Source: an uncultured Prevotella sp. (GTDB lineage: Bacteria > Bacteroidota > Bacteroidia > Bacteroidales > Bacteroidaceae). Taken from it: 39,567 nt of DNA. The position numbers and the translations under genes were made by a program. The stretch spans positions 1-39,567 of the forward strand of contig CAMHAM010000026.1 in NCBI GenBank assembly GCA_946183415.1, read 5' to 3'. Positions within the stretch are counted from its first letter, which is position 1. Each line of letters begins with the position of its first letter. Below are positions 23,630 through 30,824 of the stretch, in pieces. The notes below the pieces were generated by a model, which was not told where the DNA came from, made no database searches, and worked only from the letters and a program-made list of their open reading frames with translations.

Positions 23630-25049
23630 TTCTTAGGCGATCCAGGCTGGGTGGCCTGATGCTTCCTTGGCTTCGAAGGAAGTGAGCCAGCATGTCGGCA
23701 GTCTGGACATTGAGCGAGTTGATTGTGCAAGTGAGGAAGGGCTTGCAGCTGCTTGACATATAGCTGTTGGTGATCACCTTATAGGTCTTTCCTAAGTCAA
23801 ACGGGCTGCCGTCAGCGTTCTTCAGCATCACGTGCTTCAACCGGTCCTTGTACTTGTCCTCCTTGTCGATGGTCACTTCGCAGATGAGACCTCCTACTCG
23901 CGGCAGGTGGTATAGTGAGCCGCGGCTGTAGACGGTCAGCATCTTCAGCAGTTCCTCACCCGTCATTTCCATCTTTACGGCAACATTGTTGAATGGATCC
24001 ATCGAGAGTATCTCTCGCATGGTAATATTGCCGGCAGCGAGCGAGTCGATACGTATGCCGCCGTTGTTCACCACGCTGACATCGCCTTCACCCTCCTTTA
24101 GGAAGGCGTCGCACATCAGGAAATTCAGTTCGTCTTTCTCAGTGAAAGGCTTGCTGGCCTCGGCCACGATGCGCTCGAAGTAGGGGTTCTTGTTGAAGTA
24201 GTTCACCATGACCTCTACCAGTTCGTTCCTCTTGGGGAAGTCCTTCACGGAGATGTATTCTGCCTGCTTGCTTCTCAGGCGTCCCCTCTTGAAGGTCAGG
24301 GTGATGTGGGTCACATTCTGCAGCTTGTTCTTGTTCTGGGTGATGAGCACCCCGTTGTGCAGCGGCTCCTCGGCAGTGAGCTGGGTGTGGGAGTGCCCCC
24401 CGATGATCAGGTCTATCCAAGGGCATTCCTCCGCCGTCTTCACGTCGTCCTCGTAGCCGAGGTGTGAGAGCAGAATTGTGGCGTTGCACTCATGGCTGTA
24501 TGATTCGTACTGGCGTATCGTGTTCATCGGGGTAGAGAACCTGACTTCCCTTACATTGTCAGGATGGGTGTCCGGGCGGCCTTGCTGGTTCACCTGCACG
24601 ATGCCGATGATGCCTACCTTGATGCCGTCGACGTCAAAGGTCTGGGTAGGCACGATGTGTAGCCCGCTGTTTTCCGAAGGGTAGATGTTGGCGCAGATGT
24701 AGCTGAAGTTGGAGAGTCCCATCAGTGGCGGCAGTGAGTTGACGTCAAACTCGTGGTTGCCAAGGGCCGTAGCATTGAATCCTACCTGATTCATCAGCGC
24801 CACCATCGGGTAGGAAGATATCTCGTAGATGTCGTTTACGGGATTTCCCGTGCGGTTGTCGCCTGCCGACAGCACCAGCAGTGAGGGATAGAGTGCCCGC
24901 AGGCTGTCTGCAATGGCAGCCAACTGGGGAAAGGCATCGACGGCTGCATGTATGTCGTTAGCCGCGAGGATATGCACTTCCTGATCCTGTCCGTGGCTGG
25001 TATTAGAAAACAGTATGAACAGCCATAAAAACAGAGCTTTTCTTTTCAT
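23616..25049 (-). CDS. Secreted metallophosphatase / 5'-nucleotidase
   Basis: 477 aa. Signal peptide (KALFLWLFILFSNTSHGQ), an N-terminal metallophosphoesterase domain with the dimetal motifs LAANDIHAAVDAF, SAGDNRTGNP, ALGNHEFDVNSLP, LLSHLGYEDD and IGGHSHTQ, then a 5'-nucleotidase C-terminal domain from about 310 (MCDAFLKEGEGDVSVVNNGGIR, MDPFNNVAVKMEMTGEELLKML). UshA/YfkN-type enzymes of this architecture release phosphate from nucleotides in the periplasm. All metal ligands look intact. The last 14 bp overlap the end of waaA on the other strand, so transcripts of the two genes must be convergent with no terminator between. Confidence 0.93.
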   Translation of the reverse strand: MKRKALFLWLFILFSNTSHGQDQEVHILAANDIHAAVDAFPQLAAIADSLRALYPSLLVLSAGDNRTGNPVNDIYEISSYPMVALMNQVGFNATALGNHEFDVNSLPPLMGLSNFSYICANIYPSENSGLHIVPTQTFDVDGIKVGIIGIVQVNQQGRPDTHPDNVREVRFSTPMNTIRQYESYSHECNATILLSHLGYEDDVKTAEECPWIDLIIGGHSHTQLTAEEPLHNGVLITQNKNKLQNVTHITLTFKRGRLRSKQAEYISVKDFPKRNELVEVMVNYFNKNPYFERIVAEASKPFTEKDELNFLMCDAFLKEGEGDVSVVNNGGIRIDSLAAGNITMREILSMDPFNNVAVKMEMTGEELLKMLTVYSRGSLYHLPRVGGLICEVTIDKEDKYKDRLKHVMLKNADGSPFDLGKTYKVITNSYMSSSCKPFLTCTINSLNVQTADMLAHFLRSQGSIRPPSLDRLRIKEE

Positions 25050-25077
25050 GTTTCGCTAAAAGTTATTAATCGTGCTG

Positions 25078-25085
25078 CAAATATA
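25078..25085 (-). promoter_or_regulatory. -7 box of the 5'-nucleotidase gene
   Basis: Minus-strand TATATTTG, 28 nt before the ATG at 25049. The -33 element is weak. Confidence 0.55.
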
Positions 25086-25128
25086 CGAAAAATATGTGAA
25101 TTAGAGGTGCTTTTTCCCTGTTTCTTTT

Positions 25129-25136
25129 TATTTTTG
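25129..25136 (+). promoter_or_regulatory. -7 box of the membrane metallophosphoesterase gene
   Basis: TATTTTTG, 18 nt before ATG 25155, matches the Bacteroidota -7 consensus. Confidence 0.55.
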
Positions 25137-25154
25137 CACACCAAATACTGAAAA

Positions 25155-26249
25155 ATGAAGATTATGTGGATGATGATTTTCATGGTGCTGCCGTTGGTGG
25201 CCCTCGCCTACATTGGATGGCACGCCTGGGTGATGCTCCCCTTGCCTACGCTTTGTAAGGGCGCACTGATAGCCTTGGGCGTTTGCTGTTTTCTGCTGTT
25301 GTTCGCGTCTGTGGCGCGCGGGTTCGACAGCCTGCCGTTGCCGCTGGCTCAGGCGGCCTACGAGGTGGGCACTTCGTCGCTGATGGTGTTGCTCTATATG
25401 GTGATGATCTTTCTTGTGCTCGATTTGGGGCGGCTGGTACATCTCGTACCCAAGTCGCTGCTCTTTCATAACTGGCAGTCTGCCGCTGTCCTGTTCGCCC
25501 TGGTTTTCGGCATCTTCCTCTATGGCAACCTCCATTATTATAATAAGGTACGTGTAGCGCTCGACCTGGAGTCCTCCAAACCGCTGCCTAAGGCCTACAA
25601 GGTGGTGATGCTCTCCGACTTGCATCTGGGCTATCACAATCCGCGCAAGGAGTTTGTGCGCTGGGTGGATATGATCAATGCGGAGAACCCGGACTTCATA
25701 CTCATTGCAGGCGATATTATCGACGGCAGCATGCGGCCGCTCATCGAAGAGAACATGGCAGAGGTGTTCCGTCAGCTCAAGGCGCCTGTCTATGCCTGTT
25801 TAGGCAATCATGAGTACTATGCGGGCGAACCTCAGGCGCAGCAGTTCTATAAAGATGCTGGCATCCGCCTGCTGATAGACGAGGCTGCCGTCATTGACAG
25901 CTGCATCGTAGTCATCGGACGGGATGACCGCACGAACATGCGGCGCAAACCTGTAAAGGACCTTGTAGACGGCAAGGGGCTGTACACGATCATCCTCGAC
26001 CATCAGCCCTACAATCTGGATCGCAGTGAGGCCGCAGGAGTCGATTTCCAGCTTAGCGGCCATACCCATCGCGGACAAGTATGGCCCATCTCCTGGATTA
26101 CCGATCATATCTATGAATGCTCGTGGGGCAGCCACCGGCGCGGAAAAACGCAGTATTATGTCTCATCGGGTATTGGCATCTGGGGCGGCAAATTCCGTAT
26201 CGGCACCCAGAGCGAATACGTCGTCGCAACAATCACATCAAATCAATAA
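25155..26249 (+). CDS. Membrane-bound metallophosphoesterase, YkuE/YaeI-like
   Basis: 364 aa. Four N-terminal membrane helices (about 1-20, 32-53, 73-95 and 108-128) are followed by a calcineurin-like phosphoesterase domain from about 150: LSDLHLGYHN, AGDIIDGS, LGNHEYYAGE and LSGHTHRGQ supply the metal ligands, all present. Relatives of this YkuE/YaeI/LpxG type include lipid A-pathway UDP-diacylglucosamine hydrolases, so a substrate in lipid or envelope metabolism is plausible, but the sequence does not settle it. It is transcribed divergently from the 5'-nucleotidase gene, with promoter boxes for both in the 105-bp gap. Confidence 0.9.
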   Translation: MKIMWMMIFMVLPLVALAYIGWHAWVMLPLPTLCKGALIALGVCCFLLLFASVARGFDSLPLPLAQAAYEVGTSSLMVLLYMVMIFLVLDLGRLVHLVPKSLLFHNWQSAAVLFALVFGIFLYGNLHYYNKVRVALDLESSKPLPKAYKVVMLSDLHLGYHNPRKEFVRWVDMINAENPDFILIAGDIIDGSMRPLIEENMAEVFRQLKAPVYACLGNHEYYAGEPQAQQFYKDAGIRLLIDEAAVIDSCIVVIGRDDRTNMRRKPVKDLVDGKGLYTIILDHQPYNLDRSEAAGVDFQLSGHTHRGQVWPISWITDHIYECSWGSHRRGKTQYYVSSGIGIWGGKFRIGTQSEYVVATITSNQ

Positions 26250-26341
26250 ACACACCCAAAGAGCACGCCGAGCAGATTTTGGGGAAAGTCTGAATCACAT
26301 TTTTGTCCCATCGGCTAAGCCGACTAAAAAATCCCGAAACA

Positions 26342-26373
26342 TTTGGCAGTCTCGGAATTTTTGTCTATTTTTG
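26342..26373 (+). promoter_or_regulatory. Promoter of the membrane-anchored HTH-like gene
   Basis: TTTG (26342-26345), 20 nt, TATTTTTG (26366-26373): full consensus match, 24 nt before ATG 26398. Confidence 0.8.
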
Positions 26374-26397
26374 CAGGCAAATTATATACGAGTTAAA

Positions 26398-27273
26398 ATG
26401 CAGACTCAGCAAGAACAAGCTTTAGAAAGGCTTCGTGAAGAGATTGAATCAGTTGTAGGCAGGAAGATGAAGACTCCTAAGGACTTCGATTTTCTGGCCG
26501 AGCAGATCTTCGAGAAGATCCACGAGACCGTCAGCCCAACAACTCTCAAGCGCATCTGGGGCTACCTCTCAGAACCGTCTACACCTCGATTGTTCACACT
26601 CGACCTGTTGGCGCAGTTTGTGGGTTATAAGGATTGGGATGCTTTCTGCCATCAGGACTCATCTCCTGTAATACCTGCCTCAACTCCCCATAAGCATAGT
26701 TTCTTGAGTTGGAGCACCATTTCGTTAATAGCTGTCACCATCGTTATCTTGCTGCTTAGTGGAATCATAATCAGGTCTTCTCTCAAATCTTCTGATGCCA
26801 AGAAAGGCTCAGACCAGTTGGTGTCTGACTATTTTCTGAAACGAGGCGCCCACTTTGACAAACCTCAGGACTATCTCGAACTTTTTGGCATCCACGATCT
26901 CGATTTCTTCTGGGGCAGGGAAATCCCTAACTATCCGGGCCTCTATATCTGGGGACCGGAGTATGGCAATCCGACTTGGGGCAACAAGGGCGACTCAGCC
27001 GCTATGATGCCAACTATCTCGGTTCATTGGTCGCTAGAGAATGTGTCTCAGGAACAGATAGCCCGGCGTAACAGTGATTTCTATTATCAGGCATTGCATC
27101 GCAATGAAATCCGTCTCACGTTCATGAAAGATCTGGTCTATCCAGGCTATGTATTCCTTGGTGCCTACCGTCTCTCGAAGGAAGAATCCGACTCCACCCA
27201 CAACGTCTGGGAACGCGTACAAGACGATCTCTACCTTCACGACCTGAACCAGCTCTATAAATACCGCAATTGA
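26398..27273 (+). CDS. Membrane-anchored protein with N-terminal HTH-like domain
   Basis: 291 aa. The N-terminal ~85 residues (LREEIESVVGRKMKTPKDF, SPTTLKRIWGYLS, then TLDLLAQFVGYKDWDAFC) resemble a helical, probably DNA-binding module that I recall at the start of many Bacteroidota regulators. One membrane helix follows (TISLIAVTIVILLLSGIIIRS, about 107-127) and then a periplasmic part of about 165 residues with no family I recognise; it contains ELFGIHDLDFFWG and a Trp-rich WGPEYGNPTWG segment. The layout suggests a one-component regulator that senses outside and acts inside. ATG 26398 is chosen because the promoter ends at 26373; the longer open frame from 26026 overlaps the upstream gene and is not credible. 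No partner gene is obvious. Confidence 0.82.
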   Translation: MQTQQEQALERLREEIESVVGRKMKTPKDFDFLAEQIFEKIHETVSPTTLKRIWGYLSEPSTPRLFTLDLLAQFVGYKDWDAFCHQDSSPVIPASTPHKHSFLSWSTISLIAVTIVILLLSGIIIRSSLKSSDAKKGSDQLVSDYFLKRGAHFDKPQDYLELFGIHDLDFFWGREIPNYPGLYIWGPEYGNPTWGNKGDSAAMMPTISVHWSLENVSQEQIARRNSDFYYQALHRNEIRLTFMKDLVYPGYVFLGAYRLSKEESDSTHNVWERVQDDLYLHDLNQLYKYRN

Positions 27274-27327
27274 TTCCCAGATTATCCTTAAATATCCTTA
27301 AATATGCGGTTTCGGAAGAGCAATCAC

Positions 27328-27359
27328 TTTGTTTTTCTCAAGTAATAGTTGTATATTTG
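27328..27359 (+). promoter_or_regulatory. Promoter of the AAA/DUF4143 ATPase gene
   Basis: TTTG (27328-27331), 20 nt, TATATTTG (27352-27359). A long leader of about 80 nt follows, containing the inverted repeat tactcc (27390-27395) / ggagta (27416-27421). Confidence 0.7.
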
Positions 27360-27444
27360 TGCCCAGAATAGTTATTAAATTCGTGACCATACTCCCGAAT
27401 TTCTTATAAAAATCAGGAGTACGATTATTAATTTTTAAGGTTTT

Positions 27445-28584
27445 ATGTACAAGAGGATATTTGATATTGAGAGCAAGTTGGATGAAGGAATGTTCCTGTT
27501 TGGCGCCCGCCAGACAGGTAAATCGACTCTTTTGAAAGAGCGGTTCAAGGGTGCTGTTTATTATGATTTGCTGGACCCGAATCTGAAGAAAGCTTTTAAA
27601 AGGAATCCCAATTCACTGAAGGAAGCCCTTTGGGATAAGCCTGCTGGCACGCTCGTCATTATAGATGAGATTCAAAAAGTGCCGGAATTGTTGGATATTG
27701 TACATATCCTGATGGTAGATAAAGGCCTGTTCTTCATCCTCAGTGGTTCCAGTGCAAGGAAGCTCAAGCGTTCAGGGGCAAACACACTTGGAGGTCGTGC
27801 CATACCCGAAACACTTTATCCTCTTGTATGGCCAGAGGTAACAGATTTCCAGATAGATCGTGCCGTCCAGAACGGCATGATTCCCCGTCATTATATGGTA
27901 GAGGATGCTACCAAGCGTCTTTCAGGTTATGTCAAGGTGTATCTTGACGAAGAGATCCGCGAAGAAGGTGAAGTGAGGGAACTCGATGCTTTTGAACGTT
28001 TCATGGAGGTTGCTGCCATCTCCGACGGGGAGATGTTGAACTATTCCAATATCGCTTCCGACTGCGGCGTGTCTGCAAAAACGGTTAAGTCGTACTTCCA
28101 GATTCTGTATGATACGCTTATCGGCTATGAAATCCCTGCATTTAGGAAAGAGATCAAGCGGAAGATTGTCCAGGCTCCCAAGTTCTACTATTTTGATGTC
28201 GGACTTGCCAACTACCTGATGGGGCGTCACTCCCTGAAGCGAGGCACAGACGATTACGGACATGCCTTCGAACACTTTGTGATGCAGGAAATCATGGCAT
28301 ACAAAGGTTACAACGACAAACGTGACGTTATATCCTATTGGCATACTTACGACAAAAAAGAGGTGGATGTGGTTATTGGTGATGCAAAAGTGGCTATTGA
28401 GCTCAAATCTACGGAACATGTTGAAACGAAACATAAAAAAGGGCTCAAGGCATTCAAGGAGGAGCATCCGGACTGTCGTTTGATTCTTGTGTCTCTTGAC
28501 CCGATTTCCCGCAAATCCGGTGACACGGAACTCATCTACGTCTTGGACTTCTTGAAATTACTCTGGAATTATCAAATCTTCTAA
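27445..28584 (+). CDS. AAA ATPase with DUF4143 C-terminal domain
   Basis: 379 aa. Walker A GARQTGKSTLLKE (about 20-32), Walker B VIIDEIQKVPELLD (about 73-86), sensor region FILSGSSARKLKRSG, and then a winged-helix-like and DUF4143 C-terminal part: FYYFDVGLANYLMG, FEHFVMQEIMAY, ISYWHTYDKKEVDVVIG and AIELKS, a PD-(D/E)XK-like arrangement. Such AAA_14/DUF4143 proteins are very common in gut Bacteroidota accessory DNA; their function is unknown, and a DNA-related or defence role is often guessed. Length is normal and all motifs are intact. A good promoter is 85 nt upstream. Confidence 0.92.
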   Translation: MYKRIFDIESKLDEGMFLFGARQTGKSTLLKERFKGAVYYDLLDPNLKKAFKRNPNSLKEALWDKPAGTLVIIDEIQKVPELLDIVHILMVDKGLFFILSGSSARKLKRSGANTLGGRAIPETLYPLVWPEVTDFQIDRAVQNGMIPRHYMVEDATKRLSGYVKVYLDEEIREEGEVRELDAFERFMEVAAISDGEMLNYSNIASDCGVSAKTVKSYFQILYDTLIGYEIPAFRKEIKRKIVQAPKFYYFDVGLANYLMGRHSLKRGTDDYGHAFEHFVMQEIMAYKGYNDKRDVISYWHTYDKKEVDVVIGDAKVAIELKSTEHVETKHKKGLKAFKEEHPDCRLILVSLDPISRKSGDTELIYVLDFLKLLWNYQIF

Positions 28585-28666
28585 AATTACCACACGTTTC
28601 TTTTATTTATCTTTGTACCACTTAATGAAATGAGTAAAGGTAAAATAAATAATTCAGCTCACAATG

Positions 28667-28697
28667 TTGCAACTTTCAGAAAAAAGTCTTATCTTTG
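28667..28697 (+). promoter_or_regulatory. Promoter upstream of the decayed PD-(D/E)XK gene
   Basis: TTG (28667-28669), 20 nt, TATCTTTG (28690-28697). The next coding remnant begins at 28872, leaving a leader of about 170 nt. Confidence 0.65.
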
Positions 28698-28707
28698 CAA
28701 CGTCGTC

Positions 28708-28821
28708 CTATGATGGGTGACAAGCATTGAGGAGAGCGATGAAGCTTTGACCCGCCAGAGAATCTGCAAATTCGAAGTATAAGGGTGAAAAGTCTGATAG
28801 CTGCTTCTCCTGTGGTAGCAT
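28708..28821 (-). CDS. Small possible peptide in the leader region (doubtful)
   Basis: A minus-strand frame of 37 codons, beginning MLPQEKQLSDFSPLYF and ending IALLNACHPS, lies inside the otherwise empty 28590-28871 gap and opposite the leader of the decayed nuclease gene. Codon composition is protein-like, but there is no start-site support, no recognised family and no promoter on that strand. It may be a fragment of a larger lost gene. The rest of this gap holds only the plus-strand promoter at 28667-28697. Confidence 0.2.
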   Translation of the reverse strand: MLPQEKQLSDFSPLYFEFADSLAGQSFIALLNACHPS

Positions 28822-28871
28822 ATATACCACTCTCTCTCTGCCATGTAGTGTGATTTTATCTTTTGAGTGAT

Positions 28872-29070
28872 ATGACTAAAGAACAGACCATCAACAAACA
28901 AATCCTTGATATGTATAATGATAGCGCATACCAAGGGCTTAAAGCTTATTATGAAAAGACGACAGTCTTTAATGTGTTAGGCGTAGACTGATGACTCTTT
29001 CCGTATTATGCTAATGACAGGCAACTATAATCTGGAGTTGACCGACATTGTGACGAAAAAAGAATCTTAA
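28872..29070 (+). pseudogene. Decayed PD-(D/E)XK nuclease-family gene
   Basis: The first frame encodes MTKEQTINKQILDMYN ... AYYEKTTVFNVLGVD and stops at 28991. This matches the expected N-terminus of PD-(D/E)XK nuclease-superfamily proteins of the PDDEXK_4 type (where NVLGI-ER-E-RHSAFL would follow). A second frame, from about 28990, encodes DDSFRIMLMTGNYNLELTDIV and stops at 29070, resembling an internal part of the same family. A large internal deletion with a frame change explains this. Intact genes of this family have several hundred residues. The family name is recalled, not searched. Confidence 0.6.
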
Positions 29071-29102
29071 AGTGAAGATGAAATCTCAAAAAGCTATTTG
29101 GA

Positions 29103-30227
29103 CTATTTCCTTTGCATCCACAACTTAAATATAGAGTCATCAAATGTTACAGTCTGCTCATCAACATCTATGATTCCTTTCTTAACGAGCGACTTTTTGA
29201 CAGACTGGACATTGGCGGATGACTCTAATCTGTATTTCTTGATAATTTCTTTCCTGCTAAATCCGCTACTGACACCATTGGCCAATGCTTTCAGGAAATT
29301 CAATTGAAACTCAGAAAGTTGTTCAACCTCACGTTGAAAAAACACTTTGTTCTGTTCCAATAAATCGTTGACAGCGTCATCTATGTCCTTGTTTTTGACC
29401 ACTTTATCTGACTTGTACCACACAATCCAAGCCAAATGTTGTACATAGGACGAAAGATTTTCAGTCAGTTCGCAAATCTTTGTGACCTGCTCTTCTGAGA
29501 TGGTCTTACCTGTCTCTCGGAATTTATCGCAGATATACGGAAGCCATTCCTCTGTCGGAATCTTCTTGAGGAACATCATGTCACCAAATTTATAGAAAGG
29601 CATGCTCTTCTCATTGAAGATGTTCTCCATCAAGTGCTTCTTGCTACCAAACATGCAGTAGGTCACTTCTTGCTGGTGTTGCCAGACAGAACGCATTTTT
29701 TTCTGGAATGTTATAGAGTCAGTAAAATCTGCCACCTGTTGGAACTCATCAAGACATACTACGAGACGTATATTCTTCTTCTGAGCTATCTTCTGGGGCA
29801 GTTGAAGAATCTCTTTTTCTGTATGGTCTTTCGGACTCCATTCGAACGAAAGGGAAAAGTCATTCATCGGGTCCGTTCCGAAAGAAAACTTGGGTGAGAT
29901 GTTAGATAAAAACGTTTTGGCGGTTTCCATCCACTCTTCAATTTTGGAAGAAGTCTGTTTGACAATCTCGTTAGCAAATAAATGGTAAAAATCGTATTCT
30001 GACTTGCAATCAAAAATATCGATGAAGACAAACTTGATGTCAGGACGGTCTGTCTCGTTGATGACTTTCTTTACAAGCGAGGTCTTTCCCCAACGACGTG
30101 GAGAAATAAGAATGGTATTAATGCCATGGGTAAGATTGGCAGACAGGCGTCTTGCGTCTTCGACTCTGTCAGTGAAGTAGGTTCCCTCGGCAGCTCGACC
30201 GAATACAAAAGGATTTTCTATATTCAT
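29103..30227 (-). CDS. AAA ATPase (archaeal ATPase_2/STAND-like)
   Basis: 374 aa. It opens NPFVFGRAAEGTYFTDRVEDARRL, has Walker A SPRRWGKTSLVKKV (about 42-55), VFIDIFDCKSEYDFYHLF, Walker B VVCLDEFQQVADF (about 157-169), a sensor FGSKKHLMENIF with an Arg-rich stretch, and a C-terminal winged-helix (FSRKEIIKKYRLESSANVQSVKKSLVKKGIIDV). It belongs to the same family as the gene at 30825, which it faces divergently; the two share architecture and motifs but are well diverged. Function is unknown. Its promoter overlaps a GTTAGTAA inverted repeat that may be an operator. Confidence 0.9.
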   Translation of the reverse strand: MNIENPFVFGRAAEGTYFTDRVEDARRLSANLTHGINTILISPRRWGKTSLVKKVINETDRPDIKFVFIDIFDCKSEYDFYHLFANEIVKQTSSKIEEWMETAKTFLSNISPKFSFGTDPMNDFSLSFEWSPKDHTEKEILQLPQKIAQKKNIRLVVCLDEFQQVADFTDSITFQKKMRSVWQHQQEVTYCMFGSKKHLMENIFNEKSMPFYKFGDMMFLKKIPTEEWLPYICDKFRETGKTISEEQVTKICELTENLSSYVQHLAWIVWYKSDKVVKNKDIDDAVNDLLEQNKVFFQREVEQLSEFQLNFLKALANGVSSGFSRKEIIKKYRLESSANVQSVKKSLVKKGIIDVDEQTVTFDDSIFKLWMQRK

Positions 30228-30252
30228 AATCTACAGCATTTGTTTGATGCTG

Positions 30253-30284
30253 CAAAGTTATGTAATTTTCTTGTTAGTAACAAA
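30253..30284 (-). promoter_or_regulatory. Promoter of the minus-strand AAA ATPase
   Basis: On the minus strand TTTG (complement of 30281-30284), 20 nt, TAACTTTG (complement of 30253-30260). The start codon is 26 nt away at 30227. Confidence 0.75.
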
Positions 30285-30296
30285 CTTCTTACTAAC
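30273..30296. repeat. Inverted repeat overlapping the AAA ATPase promoter
   Basis: GTTAGTAA (30273-30280) and TTACTAAC (30289-30296), with an 8-bp spacer containing the -33 box. The arrangement is that of an operator. The ~530 bp between this and the next gene holds no convincing gene apart from a possible coding tail at 30586-30723. Confidence 0.6.
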
Positions 30297-30585
30297 TTTT
30301 TAGTTACTTTTAATGTTTCTAAGTCATAAACACCTATGAAACAATATCATCTTTCCATCGGAGACCACAAAGTTACCAAATTATTTGGTGGTTTGGAAAT
30401 AAAGTATGACTTTACCGTGTGTTGTGCGCGTAAAACATATTTTGGCGTTATTTGTTCTTTGAAGAACACAAATTATCATAAGAATTACTCTTTTAATGTT
30501 GAATGTTCAATATGTAGAACAAATTATTTGAAATAATGTTTTGCTAGCAGAACATTTCCTTTGGCTTTTCGGTTTTTTGTATTAG

Positions 30586-30723
30586 CATAGCAATAACGAA
30601 GCTCGACACCTGGGCAATGGTGCCAGATACGTTGTGAATTCTGCGCTATGCCGCGAAGGCAACAAGCAGATCACGGGGATGGCATTTGTAAAGCCTTTAA
30701 ATAAAGGGGATTTTTTTGTATAA
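30586..30723 (+). pseudogene. Possible 3' coding remnant
   Basis: A frame of 45 codons without start codon runs from just after a TAG to TAA 30721-30723 and reads ARHLGNGARYVVNSAL ... REGNKQITGMAFVKPLNKG, more protein-like than random. No family recognised. It may be the 3' end of a lost gene in this patched-together region; it is followed by the AT-rich promoter region of the next ATPase. Confidence 0.25.
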
Positions 30724-30756
30724 TTGCGTTGCTTTAGAGTAAAATGCCGAATATTG

Positions 30757-30784
30757 TTATTTTTTGATAATTATTTTTTGATAA
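30757..30784. repeat. 14-bp tandem duplication containing the -33 element
   Basis: ttattttttgataa occurs twice head to tail (30757-30770 and 30771-30784). Each copy includes a TTTG; the second one provides the -33 box of the following promoter. Confidence 0.75.
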
Positions 30785-30807
30785 TTATAATAAAAATGCT
30801 ATCTTTG
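30777..30807 (+). promoter_or_regulatory. Promoter of the plus-strand AAA ATPase
   Basis: TTTG (30777-30780), 19 nt, TATCTTTG (30800-30807), with ATG 30825 18 nt further on. Confidence 0.8.
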
Positions 30808-30824
30808 CGGGCAAATAGCAAGAT

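Noticed and set aside
26026..26397. Long N-terminal extension of the membrane-anchored HTH-like protein
   Set aside because: It overlaps the metallophosphoesterase gene in another frame and lies upstream of a perfect promoter at 26342-26373.
30336..30536. Plus-strand frame of 66 codons between the divergent ATPases
   Set aside because: Cys/Tyr/Asn-rich sequence without family, promoter box or start-site support; AT-rich chance frame is more likely, although a small gene cannot be excluded.
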